From an uncultured Eubacteriales bacterium (GTDB taxonomy: Bacteria > Bacillota > Clostridia > Oscillospirales > Oscillospiraceae): DNA of 37,324 nucleotides. Position numbers and translations under genes: made by a program. Numbering within the stretch: the first letter of the stretch is position 1; each line of letters begins with the position of its first letter. Of the stretch, positions 8,001-16,251 are shown piece by piece. Location of the stretch: NCBI GenBank assembly GCA_900549405.1, contig URNZ01000013.1, positions 1 through 37,324 on the forward strand. The letters are read 5' to 3'. A model generated the notes under the pieces. The model was not told the origin of the DNA. It ran no database searches and was given only the letters and a program-made list of their open reading frames with translations.

Positions 8001-9860
8001 GACGACATCCCCGTGAACATCGCCAACCCCGATGACCTGCACCGGCTGAGCCAGCTGTTCCCCGACCAGGAGCTGTATATCGTGGCGGGCAGCGACGTGG
8101 TGGCCAACGCCTCCTGCTATAAGGCGCCCCCCCGTCCCTGGTCCATCCACGGGATGAACCACGTGATCTTCCGCCGGGCGGGGGAGAAGCCCCTGCCCAA
8201 AAAGCTGCCCATCACCGGCCAGGTGCTCCATCTTCAGCTGCCCCCCCACCTGGAGGACATCAGCTCCACCCGCATCCGGGAGAACGTGGACCTGAACCGG
8301 GACATCTCCACTTTAGTCGCCCCGGTGATCCAGGACTTTATCTATCAGAACGGCCTGTATCTCCGGGACACCCCGGACAAGCCCCTGCTGTACGCCGGGG
8401 ATTTGGAGTTCCAGTGGGAGGAATCTCCCACCCAGGAACAGGTGGCAGAGCTCACCGCCGGGCTTCCCGGGGGCGAGGCCCTGGGCCAGGCCATCCTCCG
8501 CTGCCATGACCGGGTGCTGCTGCTGCGCCGCACGGGGGCGGACAAGCCCCTGGGCTTTGTGAGTTATCGCCTGCTGCCCACCTCCCAGCTGTTTGACGCA
8601 TTGGGGGACACCGATCTGGCCAACCGGGTGCGGCTGCGGGCGGCGGGCAACGTCCTCTTCCTCACCGCTCTGGCGGCGGACACCGCCCACAAGCACAAGG
8701 ACTATGCCCAGCTGCTGCTCAGCGAGCTGCTGGCCCGGGCCCTGGAGAAGGAATATGTCTACGCCGTCTTCGCCCCCCACGACGGGCTGCTGCCCCCCGC
8801 ATTGGAGGACACCCTGGCCCGCTCCGGCTTTGTCCCCCGGGAGGGGGAGGCCCCCATCCGGGAGGTGGACATGCGGGCCCCCACGGTGCTCCTCCAGAAC
8901 CTGGAGACCACCATTCAAGAGCCTCTGTGCCGCAACAGCCGGGTGCTCACCGCCATCCGCCGCAGCCACGAGCGGCTGCAGCGCTCCATCGCCGCCCTGT
9001 ACCCCGGCTCTCTGGTGCTGACCCTGTCGGCGGACATCATCCACCACCGGCTGCTGGAGAAGATCACTGCCTGGAACAACGTGCCCTCCACCCCCACCAA
9101 CCCCAGAGTGCTGGGGGAGAACATGTGCGTCCCCTTCGGCAAGCTCCTCCGGGGCAAGATCGTCCCTAACACCGTCACCAAGACGGTCCACACCGACAAG
9201 GTCTACTCCCCCGACCTGAAGGAGAGCAGCATCGAGGCCTTCCCCTACTACAGCTCCATCCCCAACCAGATCCGCACCATCAAGTCCTTTGGCCGCCCGG
9301 TGATCTTAGTGGACGACCTGATGCACCCCGGCTTCCGGCTCCACGCCCTGGACCCCATCCTGCAGCAGGAGGACGTGCCCATCCGCATGGTGCTGGTGGG
9401 CATTCTGTCCGGCTATGGCCGGGACCTGATGCGCTCCTGGGACCGGCCGGTGGATGGGGTCTATTTCCTGCCCCAGCTGCGCCAGTGGTTTATCGAGGCC
9501 ACCCTGTACCCCTTCATCGGCGGCAACACCGTCCGCCGGTCCAAGTCCCCGGTGCCCGGCCTGCTGCCGGGGGTGAACCACATCCTGCCCTATGCCGCGC
9601 CCACCTGCCAGGCCGAGTGCGGGCGGGAGGCCGCCCTTCAGCTCTCCCGCACCTGTCTGGAGTGCGCCCGGGACGTGCTGTCCACCCTGGAGCAGGAGTA
9701 TCTGGCCCTGTATGGCCGCAACCTGACCCTGTCCCGTCTGCCCGAGGCGGTCATCCTCCCCCTGTGCCCCGACAAGGGCACCTGCCTGGGCTACGACCCC
9801 AACCTGTCCGCCTCCGTCTACCTGGAAAATGATCTGGAGCAGCTGCTGCGGCAGATGTGA
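5073..9860 (+). CDS. Giant fusion: HD domain, helical repeats, NadD-like nucleotidyltransferase, GNAT-like, PRTase-like
   Basis: This 1595-residue soluble protein has no single recognised name. An HD-type metal-phosphohydrolase region lies near 175-340, with His180 and HDVGK at 214-218. About 480-890 is rich in helical, HEAT-like repeats. KIAFFPGTFDPFTLSHKG (910-927) and ISSTRIREN (1063-1071) are the two signatures of NadD-type nucleotidyltransferases, except that the usual (T/H)xGH reads TLSH. Residues about 1110-1270 resemble a GNAT acetyltransferase fold (weak). VILVDDLMHPGF (1410-1421) matches the PRPP-binding signature of type I phosphoribosyltransferases. The C-terminus holds cysteine pairs. 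In many Firmicutes nadD neighbours yqeK, an HD-domain Ap4A hydrolase, so the HD+NadD pairing recalls dinucleotide/NAD metabolism; that link is inference. ATG at 5073 follows AAAGGTGG. Two further genes follow on the same strand. Confidence 0.88.
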   Translation: MHEKMIRQFNSDVAEALSARRAAGLTSRKAALSLLKAPGWTETLEGLLPIRQRLTCAQALELCRQLPDFFSPAPEQGWLAFCYDYVRTRMFPDGCFVPIPSPYAAGAEVFLTVLQVLLDHERAALPFDPLVDFQFLPQEEYALCDTAREYGRFLAAWRQEFVYELLRLGDEVTPFRTLGHIAGVHYIAMTAARGLAGAGVEVDLALISAAAAAHDVGKFGCRAGERVPYLHYYYTDQWLTARKLEGISHIAANHSVWDLELESLSVESLLLIYADFRSKQDRDDQGREITVLYPLDQSFQVILSKLDGVDSTKRRRYQLVYGRLHDFEDYMRRLGVDVALSGHPEPPVPHKDAALMGPEETLDNLIGLSVDHNLRLMHMLSNEQKFGNIIESARSTKSWQQLRAYLNIFEEYFTYLSVRQKTQALSFLYELLVHREGDIRRQAGSLIGQIIARFHLVYQKEVPAHAAHDPAEEVPFQLWAQYLKLIIYPDHKTTPQQRSHIGYTLKLVVGSMLQHARPQDIPRFLGALLDYYKDPAALSADTAFTLLDAIRYLPQQYYGEKTRGALIEFAAYFVAQGELRLTIAALEFLREAQRSLPKGHPQMGRIVAIVRSMQPEALTAIFLKYKILSRAGVKDPALEQALYHMDITSEVFLDNLKTATPWIVKVAGVELLRDQVEHGLDAHILHIAAHFSNLVKVSERVVVRHTAGDALVRTLSLLRRDQRNEVVVELGKGLEMGQYEISKYIPQYLGQAALYLHPSELDEQVLWLRGLLASPSDSAVSGALNTIGVLLENYPAYLERFPQPYSAFEHRRQELLGLLLQGLAHYREAVRQEALLVIGKLLFESRELSLGEKSRLFALCYRKLLFLILESADQSRLTFFYRAAALAHINRFIALHRLDHGPFSFPPPRKIAFFPGTFDPFTLSHKGIVQAIRDLGFEVYLAVDEFSWSKKAQPHLIRRQIVNLSVAGDFHVHLFPDDIPVNIANPDDLHRLSQLFPDQELYIVAGSDVVANASCYKAPPRPWSIHGMNHVIFRRAGEKPLPKKLPITGQVLHLQLPPHLEDISSTRIRENVDLNRDISTLVAPVIQDFIYQNGLYLRDTPDKPLLYAGDLEFQWEESPTQEQVAELTAGLPGGEALGQAILRCHDRVLLLRRTGADKPLGFVSYRLLPTSQLFDALGDTDLANRVRLRAAGNVLFLTALAADTAHKHKDYAQLLLSELLARALEKEYVYAVFAPHDGLLPPALEDTLARSGFVPREGEAPIREVDMRAPTVLLQNLETTIQEPLCRNSRVLTAIRRSHERLQRSIAALYPGSLVLTLSADIIHHRLLEKITAWNNVPSTPTNPRVLGENMCVPFGKLLRGKIVPNTVTKTVHTDKVYSPDLKESSIEAFPYYSSIPNQIRTIKSFGRPVILVDDLMHPGFRLHALDPILQQEDVPIRMVLVGILSGYGRDLMRSWDRPVDGVYFLPQLRQWFIEATLYPFIGGNTVRRSKSPVPGLLPGVNHILPYAAPTCQAECGREAALQLSRTCLECARDVLSTLEQEYLALYGRNLTLSRLPEAVILPLCPDKGTCLGYDPNLSASVYLENDLEQLLRQM

Positions 9861-9869
9861 AAAAAGAGA

Positions 9870-9904
9870 CGGATTCCCACGTCGCTTTGCTCCTCGCAAT
9901 GACA
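9870..9904 (-). repeat. Dispersed repeat, family A
   Basis: Inverted copy of the CATTGCGAGGAGC-type repeat ten bases after the stop codon of the giant fusion gene. A partial relic (GTCATTGCCAGGAGGGGCGAA) follows near 9953-9973. Confidence 0.8.
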
Positions 9905-9981
9905 GTGAACGGAGGCCAGCACGCTTTATTTGACGATTGTCCTAAATTTGGTCGTCATTGCCAGGAGGGGCGAAAGCTCCT

Positions 9982-10018
9982 TACCAACTCCTAACTTCTA
10001 CCTCCTAACTCCTAACTT
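9982..10018 (+). repeat. Tandem CTCCTAACT repeat
   Basis: The nonamer CTCCTAACT occurs three times in about 36 bases, with one variant spacer, just before the ribosome site of the next gene. It is AT-rich against its surroundings and translates to nothing sensible. Confidence 0.75.
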
Positions 10019-10040
10019 TAATAAAAAGGTGATGGTCTCC

Positions 10041-11279
10041 ATGTATTACTACAACTACAACGGTCACGCCCTGGTCTCCCTCTCCCCTCTGTCCGGCTTT
10101 GGGCCGGAGGTCCCCCCGGTGACCCAGGGGCATCTGTTCGCCCCGGTGGCGGGGGACCCGGTGCTGGGCCGGGGCTCCTTCCGGGTCAGCTGTCCCGGCC
10201 AGCTCGCCGCCCCCCACGGGCTGGAGGTGCTGGACGCCTCCCGCCTGCCCCAGGTGGAGGTGGACGGGGCCTGCTCCGCCGCCATCCAAGAGGGCCGTCT
10301 CACCGCCGTGAACATGAACCGCCCCGGGTGGGAGGCCCTGCTGGATCTTCAGCCCTCCCCCAAGAAGAAGCGGGTGAACGTGCTGGCCATCGGGGACGTG
10401 GGCTCCACCCTGCTCATGGGGCTGAAGCTGCTGGGGGGCGACGTGATCGACTCCATCGGCATCTGCGACCTGTCCGACCAGATCACCGCCCGGTGGGAGT
10501 TTGAGCTGGGCCAGATCGCCCTGCCCTGGAACTATAACGCCATGCCCGAGGTGGAGGTCATCCCCCCGGAAAAGCTGTTCGACGGGGACCTGTTCGTCTT
10601 TGTGGCCTCCAAGGGCATCCCCCCGGTTGGCTCCCAGGTGCAGGACGTGCGCATGGCCCAGTTCCAGGCCAACGCCGGCATCGTCAAGCACTATGCCCGC
10701 ATGGCCAGGGAAGCAAACTATCAGGGCCTGTGGTGCGCCGTGTCCGACCCGGTGGACCCCCTGGCCAAGACCGCCTATCTGGAGAGCAACAAGGACGAGA
10801 ACGGCGTGTGGGACGGCAAGGGCCTGCGGCCTGAGCAGGTCCAGGGCTTCGGCCTGGGGGTGATGAACGCCCGGGCGGCCTATTACGCCAAGCGGGACGA
10901 GAAATTCGCTGGCTTCCTCACCGAGGGCCGCTCCTTCGGCCCCCACGGCACCGGATTGACCATCGCCAACTCCATCGACCACTATGACGATGCCCTGTCC
11001 CAGGAGCTGACAGAGCTCACCGTGACGGCCAACCTGAAAATGCGGGCGCTGGGCTTTAAGCCCTATGTGGCCCCCGCCCTGTCCTCCGGGGCTCTGTCCC
11101 TGCTGCTCACCCTGCGGGGGGAGTGGCACTGCGGCTCCGTCTTTTTAGACGGCATCTATATGGGCGTGAAGAACCGGTTCACCCCCGCCGGGGTGGAGAC
11201 CGAGCTGCTGCCCCACATCCCGGACCCCCTGTTCGCCCACATCCGGGCGGCGGCGGACCACCTGAAGACCATTCTGTAA
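10041..11279 (+). CDS. Lactate/malate dehydrogenase-superfamily protein, role unknown
   Basis: The 412-residue protein looks like a divergent NAD-dependent LDH/MDH-fold dehydrogenase behind a roughly 105-residue N-terminal extension. A Rossmann loop, VLAIGDVGSTLLMGLKLLGG (about 113-132), leads into ICDLSD, where an acidic residue suggests NAD preference. SDPVDPLAK corresponds to the SNPVD block and FGPHGTG to the GEHGD loop with the catalytic His. Substrate-specificity residues cannot be assigned. ATG at 10041 follows AAGGTGAT at good distance; an in-frame ATG three codons earlier overlaps that site. The N-terminus (MYYYNYNGHALVSLSP) is unlike any dehydrogenase I know. It lies 13 bases upstream of the flavoprotein gene, almost certainly in one operon, and 180 bases after the giant fusion with no clear terminator between. 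Confidence 0.85.
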   Translation: MYYYNYNGHALVSLSPLSGFGPEVPPVTQGHLFAPVAGDPVLGRGSFRVSCPGQLAAPHGLEVLDASRLPQVEVDGACSAAIQEGRLTAVNMNRPGWEALLDLQPSPKKKRVNVLAIGDVGSTLLMGLKLLGGDVIDSIGICDLSDQITARWEFELGQIALPWNYNAMPEVEVIPPEKLFDGDLFVFVASKGIPPVGSQVQDVRMAQFQANAGIVKHYARMAREANYQGLWCAVSDPVDPLAKTAYLESNKDENGVWDGKGLRPEQVQGFGLGVMNARAAYYAKRDEKFAGFLTEGRSFGPHGTGLTIANSIDHYDDALSQELTELTVTANLKMRALGFKPYVAPALSSGALSLLLTLRGEWHCGSVFLDGIYMGVKNRFTPAGVETELLPHIPDPLFAHIRAAADHLKTIL

Positions 11280-11292
11280 AGAGGGTGACGGT

Positions 11293-12360
11293 ATGTCCCT
11301 GGTTCTCATTCATCCCGCCCCGGACGAGGGGTGGGCAGACATGCGCCTTGCCGGGGTGCTGTCCCACGCCCTGGCCGGGCAGCAGGTGCGGGTCATCCGC
11401 CGGGCGGAGGAGCTGAAAGATTTAACCGGGCAGCGGCTGCTCTTCGCCGCCGCCCTTGGGGAATACGGCGTGAATCTGGAGCTGACCCGGATACTCTCCG
11501 CCCTCCGCCGCACGCCCAATTTGCTGGATGGCGCTACGGCGGGTATTATCATCGATGGGCTGTCCCCTCTGTATACCAAATCTGCCGCTGCGGAGCTGGC
11601 CCTGGCGGCCAATTTAGCCGGGTGCGCCTTTGTGGGCCGCCCATTGGTAGAGGGGGCCGGGCAGCTGCACAACTTCCGCATCCAGGCCAAAAACGCCGGG
11701 ACCGACCTGATGGGGGCCTATCGCGCCGCCGCCGCCGACCTGGCCCGGCGGGTAGAGACCGAGGGCTTTCCCGCCCGGGAGAAGCCCGAGCTGCTGGTGC
11801 TCCACGCCTCCAGCCACCACACCTCCAACACCATGGCCCTGTGGGAGCAGACAAAGGCCCGCCTGGGGGAGGATATCGTCTGCACCGAGATCGGCCTGCG
11901 CAACGGCACCCTGTCCGACTGCTCCGGCTGCCCCTATACCATGTGCCTGCACTTTGGGGAGCGGGGGGGCTGCTTCTATGGCGGCGTGATGCAGGAGGAG
12001 GTCTATCCCGCCATGCGCCGGTGCGCCGGGGTGATGATGCTCTGCCCCAACTATAACGACGCCCTGTCCGCCAACCTCACCGCCTGCGTCAACCGTCTCA
12101 CCGCCCTGTTCCGCCAGCAGCGGTTTTATGACAAGGCCCTGTTCGCCATCGTGGTCTCCGGCTACTCCGGCGGGGACATCGTGGCCCGGCAGCTCATCGA
12201 CGGGCTGAACATGAACAAGTCCTTCTATCTCCCCGCCCGCTTTGCCATGATCGAAACGGCCAACGACCCCGGCGAGGCCCTGTCCCTCCCCGGCGTACAG
12301 GAAAGAGTGGACGATTTTGCCGCCCGGGTGAAGAAGACTCTGCTGAGCGGGGCGGAATAA
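11293..12360 (+). CDS. Flavodoxin-fold oxidoreductase with cysteine cluster
   Basis: The 355-residue protein has two parts. Residues 1-160 form an alpha/beta region of unknown role. From about 165, ELLVLHASSHHTSNT has the phosphate-binding loop of NADPH-dependent FMN reductases and flavodoxin-like proteins. CSGCPYTMCLHFGERGGC places four cysteines as C-x2-C-x4-C-x8-C, as in iron-sulfur flavoproteins, so an Fe-S cluster beside FMN is plausible. A later block (VVSGYSGGDIVARQL) fits the second flavin loop. The start at 11293 follows GAGGGTGACGGT. It is tightly coupled to the dehydrogenase-like gene and probably supplies or drains electrons for that system; the substrate is unknown. Confidence 0.84.
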   Translation: MSLVLIHPAPDEGWADMRLAGVLSHALAGQQVRVIRRAEELKDLTGQRLLFAAALGEYGVNLELTRILSALRRTPNLLDGATAGIIIDGLSPLYTKSAAAELALAANLAGCAFVGRPLVEGAGQLHNFRIQAKNAGTDLMGAYRAAAADLARRVETEGFPAREKPELLVLHASSHHTSNTMALWEQTKARLGEDIVCTEIGLRNGTLSDCSGCPYTMCLHFGERGGCFYGGVMQEEVYPAMRRCAGVMMLCPNYNDALSANLTACVNRLTALFRQQRFYDKALFAIVVSGYSGGDIVARQLIDGLNMNKSFYLPARFAMIETANDPGEALSLPGVQERVDDFAARVKKTLLSGAE

Positions 12361-12445
12361 AGCCGTTTTCTGTGAAAAAGTACAACTATCTTTTTTGGTG
12401 CGGCTATGATAAGATGTTAGGCAAGCTGTTTTATAAGGAAATGAC

Positions 12446-12660
12446 AAAAGCCTTCCCCTCGGGGGAAGGTGGACCCGAAGGGGACGGATGAGGGTGGGTC
12501 TCGTGGGTGCGCCGGTCATCGAACGGGCGGACACGGAGGTCCGCCCCTACGGCAGGTCACGATGGCTCTTGTAGGGGCGGACCTCTGTGTCCGCCCACGA
12601 CGGCGTATGCACCTCCGCAAGTCCCCCTCAGCCTTCCCCCCTGCGTGGGGAAGGCTTTAT
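12446..12660. repeat. Composite inverted-repeat element, MITE-like
   Basis: The outer ends, AAAGCCTTCCCC... at left and ...GGGGAAGGCTTT at right, are inverted copies, each itself a small hairpin. Nested inside, CGGGCGGACACGGAGGTCCG (from 12528) and a facing GTAGGGGCGGACCTC (from 12571) form a second inverted pair belonging to repeat family B. No open frame is credible. The whole fills most of the 343-base gap between the flavoprotein and ABC-F genes. The stretch 12361-12445 holds only a possible TATGAT -10 box at 12405-12410. Confidence 0.7.
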
Positions 12661-12703
12661 ATCGAATACAAAACGAATAAAATAAGGAGCGAATTACACC
12701 GAT

Positions 12704-14302
12704 ATGATCACTGTCACCGACCTGAGCCTGAGCTACAGCGGCACTCCCCTGTTCTCCCATGTGGACCTGCAATTTCTGCGGGGCAACTGCTATGGCATCA
12801 TCGGCGCCAACGGCGCCGGCAAGTCCACCTTTCTGAAGATCCTGTCCGGCGACCTGGACTCCACCAGCGGCGAGGTGTCCATTCTGCCCAACACCCGCAT
12901 GTCCGTGCTGAAGCAGGACCAGAACGCCTACGACGCCTATAACGTCATGGACACGGTCATCATGGGCAACCAGCGTCTCTATGACATCGGCAAGCAGAAG
13001 GAGGCCCTGTATGCCAAGGAGGAGATGACCGACGAGGACGGCATGCTGGCCTGCCAGCTGGAGGAGGAGTATGCCGAGCTGGGGGGCTGGGAGGCCGAGA
13101 GCGACGCCAGCCGCATCCTCCAGGGCCTTGGCATCGGCACGGAGCTGCACTATAACGACATGGCCACCCTGGACGCCCGCCTGAAGGTGAAGGTGCTGCT
13201 GGCCCAGGCCCTGTTCGGCAACCCCGACCTGCTGATGATGGACGAGCCCACCAACAACCTGGACATCGACGCGGTGAACTGGCTGGAGGATTTCCTGCTG
13301 GACTTTGAGGGCACCGTCATCGTGGTCAGCCACGACCGCCACTTCCTGAACACCGTGTGTACCCACATCGTGGACATCGACTATGGCAAGATCAAGATGT
13401 ACGTGGGCAACTATGACTTCTGGTACGAGTCCAGCCAGCTGGTGCAGCAGCTCATCAAGAACCAGAACAAGCGCAACGAGGAGAAGATCAAGGAGTTACA
13501 GGACTTTATCTCCCGCTTCTCCGCCAACAAGTCCAAGAGCAAGCAGGCCACCGCCCGGCGCAAGCTGCTGGACAAGCTGACCGTGGAGGAGATGCCCGCC
13601 TCCTCCCGCCGCTATCCCTTTGTGGGCTTTACCCCTGACCGCGAGGTGGGCAAGGACATCCTGTTCGTCACCGACGTGTCCAAGACCATCGACGGGGTGA
13701 AGGTCCTAGACAAGGTCTCCTTCATCGTGGGCCACGGGGACAAGATCGCCTTTGTGGGCGACAACGAGAACGCCCACACCGCCCTGTTCAAGATCCTGGC
13801 CGGGGAGATGGAGCCTGACGAGGGCACCGTGAAGTGGGGCCAGACGGCCACCTTCTCCTACTTCCCCAAGGACAACACCCCCTATTTCCTGGACAACGAG
13901 GACAACCTGGTCCAGTGGCTGCGCCAGTTCTCCCCCGACCCCCAGGAGCAGTACCTCCGTGGATTTTTAGGCCGGATGCTCTTCTCCGGGGACGAGGTCT
14001 ATAAGCCCGTCAAGGTCCTCTCCGGCGGCGAGAAGGTCCGGTGTATGCTGTCCCGGATGATGCTGTCCGGGGCCAACGTGCTCATGCTGGACCAGCCCAC
14101 CAACCACCTGGACCTGGAGTCCATCGCCGCCCTGAACAAGGGGCTGGAGGCCGTGAAGTGCAACGTGCTGGTGGCCTCCCACGACCATCAGCTGATCCAG
14201 ACCGTGTGTAACCGCGTCTTCGACTTCTCCACCGACGGCAAGCTGACTGACCGCCGCATGACCTATGACGAGTACCTGGAGAAGCAGAAAGAGGCCGAGT
14301 AA
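12704..14302 (+). CDS. ABC-F family ATP-binding protein (YbiT/YkpA-like)
   Basis: A soluble protein of 532 residues with two tandem ABC domains and no membrane segments, as in ABC-F translation factors that act on the ribosomal E site. The first domain has a normal Walker A (GANGAGKS, 34-41), Walker B LLMMDEPTNNLD and the switch SHDRH. The interdomain linker at about 245-310 is charged and contains KSKSKQATARRKLLDKL. The second domain has LSGGEKVR, MLDQPTNHLD and SHDHQ, but its Walker A reads GDNENAHT (352-359), lacking the glycine-lysine pair. The first-domain signature is also degenerate (TLDARLKVKVLL). Similar departures occur in some Firmicute YkpA-like members as far as I recall. The start at 12704 has AAGGAG at an unusually long spacing of 14 bases. 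Confidence 0.93.
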   Translation: MITVTDLSLSYSGTPLFSHVDLQFLRGNCYGIIGANGAGKSTFLKILSGDLDSTSGEVSILPNTRMSVLKQDQNAYDAYNVMDTVIMGNQRLYDIGKQKEALYAKEEMTDEDGMLACQLEEEYAELGGWEAESDASRILQGLGIGTELHYNDMATLDARLKVKVLLAQALFGNPDLLMMDEPTNNLDIDAVNWLEDFLLDFEGTVIVVSHDRHFLNTVCTHIVDIDYGKIKMYVGNYDFWYESSQLVQQLIKNQNKRNEEKIKELQDFISRFSANKSKSKQATARRKLLDKLTVEEMPASSRRYPFVGFTPDREVGKDILFVTDVSKTIDGVKVLDKVSFIVGHGDKIAFVGDNENAHTALFKILAGEMEPDEGTVKWGQTATFSYFPKDNTPYFLDNEDNLVQWLRQFSPDPQEQYLRGFLGRMLFSGDEVYKPVKVLSGGEKVRCMLSRMMLSGANVLMLDQPTNHLDLESIAALNKGLEAVKCNVLVASHDHQLIQTVCNRVFDFSTDGKLTDRRMTYDEYLEKQKEAE

Positions 14303-14330
14303 GTCTCCCTCTCTCCCGCTCCAAAGCACA

Positions 14331-14361
14331 AAGCGCCGCCCTGGCCGGGCGGCGCTTTTTT
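14331..14361 (+). terminator. Terminator of the ABC-F gene
   Basis: AAGCGCCGCCC and GGGCGGCGCTT pair over 11 bp with a five-base loop, followed by a T run. Confidence 0.9.
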
Positions 14362-14421
14362 CAGCCCCGGGGCCGGTTTTCCGTGTTTTGAAAAGAATAT
14401 GTTAAACCTGCGTAAAATCTG

Positions 14422-14451
14422 TTGACGGCAGGAAAGGCCGCCGCATATAAT
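14422..14451 (+). promoter_or_regulatory. Promoter of the Na/Pi cotransporter gene
   Basis: TTGACG (14422-14427) and TATAAT (14446-14451) are separated by 18 bases. The start codon is at 14548, so the leader is about 90 bases; it ends in AAGGAAGG. Confidence 0.75.
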
Positions 14452-14547
14452 GGATGCTGGAATCGTTTCGAGCATCTATGGAAGAAGGCGGCGCGTCCCG
14501 TTTTTTTGCAGGGGACCTTGCAGGGCCGCCAAGGAAGGAAAGAGAAT

Positions 14548-16251
14548 ATGGGCATCACAGATATTCTGTCCCTGCTGGGCGGTCTGGCGCTGTTCCTCTA
14601 TGGTATGCAGATGACCAGCTCCGGCCTGGAGGCGGCGGCGGGCGCCAAGATGAAAATTCTTCTGGAGCGCCTGACGGCCAACCGATTCATGGGCGTTCTG
14701 GTGGGCGCGGCCATCACGGCGGCCATCCAGTCCTCCTCCGCCACCACCGTCATGGTGGTGGGCTTTGTCAACGCCGGCATGATGACGCTGAACCAGGCCG
14801 TTTGGATCATCATGGGCGCCAACATCGGCACCACCATCACCGGCATGCTCATCGCCCTGGACGTGGGAGCCCTGGCCCCCCTGTTCGCCTTTGTGGGCGT
14901 GGTGCTCATGGTCTTTGTCAAGGACACGAAAATGCAGCACATCGGCCAGATCCTGGCCGGTCTGGGCGTGCTGTTCATCGGCATGGGCATGATGAGCACC
15001 GCCATGTCCCCCCTGCGGGACTCCCCGGAGTTTGTGGAGCTGGTCTCCACCTTCTCTAACCCCCTGGTGGGTATTCTGGTGGGCGCGGGCTTCACCGCCA
15101 TCATCCAGTCCTCCGCCGCCGCGGTGGGCATCGTCCAGACCCTGGCCAACGCGGGCATCATCCCCCTGGCCAGCGGGGCCTTTGTCCTGTTCGGCACCAA
15201 CATCGGCACCTGCATCACCGCCGTGCTGGCCTCCATCGGCACCAGCCGCAACGCCAAGCGGGCCACCATCATCCACCTGCTGTTCAACATCATCGGCACG
15301 GTGATCTTCACCCTGCTGTTTTTGATCTTCCCCATCGCCCACGTCATCGACGGGACCCTGGTCCTGCCCGGCGGGCTGGGGGCGTCCCTGGCCGCGGTGC
15401 TGCCCAAAACGGCGGCCGGCCGGGTGGCTTTGATCCACACCTGCTTCAACATCGGCACCACCCTCATCCTGCTGCCCCTGGGCACCTATCTGGCCCGGCT
15501 GGCGGTGCGCATCCTGCCCGAGCTGCCCGCCTCTGACACGGACACCGGCGAGGGCATGCGCCTGAACTATCTCAAGCCCGTCTCCACCAACGGCAAGGAG
15601 GGCGGCCTGGGCGTGTCCGCCATCGTCATCGACCAGCTGCGGCACGAGCTGTACCGGATGCTGTCCATGGCCCGGGACAACGTGACCGAGAGCTTCCGGT
15701 CCGTTCTGGACCGGGACCCCGCCAGCCTGGAGGACATCGAGCAGCGGGAGGAGTATATCGACTTTTTGAACCGGGAGATCTCCCGCTACGTGTCCAAGCT
15801 CATCTCCATCGAGACCAACGAGCAGGGCTCCGCCGTGGTCAGCAGCTTCTTTGCCATCTCGGGCAACATCGAGCGCATCGGCGACCACGCCGACAACCTG
15901 GCCGGCTACACCCGACTGCTGGTGAACAAGGACATCCACTTCTCCCAGGCCGCCCTGGCCGCCGTGGGTGACATGCGGGACGTGGCCCTGGAGGCCATCT
16001 CCTCCCTGCTCCACCACGAGGCGGGGGACCCGGTGTGGCTGGCCGACGTGGCCCAGATGGAGCAGCGCATCGACGACATGACCGACCAGTTCCGCCGGGA
16101 CCAGCTGGATCGGATGCGCAGCGGCGTGTGCAACGAGGAGGCCTGCATCATCTACTCCGAGCTGCTCACCGACTTTGAGCGTATCGGCGACCACGTCCTG
16201 AACATCGCCCAGGAGCTGACCAAGGCCAAAACCAGCCTGGCCGCCAACTGA
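14548..16251 (+). CDS. Na+/phosphate cotransporter family protein with PhoU-like domain
   Basis: A 567-residue inner-membrane protein of the NptA/YjbB type. The N-terminal half has the two inverted repeats of the family, each with a glutamine-serine signature: AIQSSSATT near residue 60 and IIQSSAAAV near residue 190. About eight to ten hydrophobic helices surround them. GANIGTTITG and GTNIGTCITAV are the paired conserved loops. From about residue 360 the protein is soluble and helical with PhoU-like repeats (ERIGDHADNLAGY, ERIGDHVLNIAQE). The family exchanges sodium and phosphate; the PhoU tail suggests control by phosphate status. ATG at 14548 follows AAGGAAGG; the frame is open further upstream but lacks a ribosome site and would include the promoter. 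The gene is monocistronic. Confidence 0.94.
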   Translation: MGITDILSLLGGLALFLYGMQMTSSGLEAAAGAKMKILLERLTANRFMGVLVGAAITAAIQSSSATTVMVVGFVNAGMMTLNQAVWIIMGANIGTTITGMLIALDVGALAPLFAFVGVVLMVFVKDTKMQHIGQILAGLGVLFIGMGMMSTAMSPLRDSPEFVELVSTFSNPLVGILVGAGFTAIIQSSAAAVGIVQTLANAGIIPLASGAFVLFGTNIGTCITAVLASIGTSRNAKRATIIHLLFNIIGTVIFTLLFLIFPIAHVIDGTLVLPGGLGASLAAVLPKTAAGRVALIHTCFNIGTTLILLPLGTYLARLAVRILPELPASDTDTGEGMRLNYLKPVSTNGKEGGLGVSAIVIDQLRHELYRMLSMARDNVTESFRSVLDRDPASLEDIEQREEYIDFLNREISRYVSKLISIETNEQGSAVVSSFFAISGNIERIGDHADNLAGYTRLLVNKDIHFSQAALAAVGDMRDVALEAISSLLHHEAGDPVWLADVAQMEQRIDDMTDQFRRDQLDRMRSGVCNEEACIIYSELLTDFERIGDHVLNIAQELTKAKTSLAAN

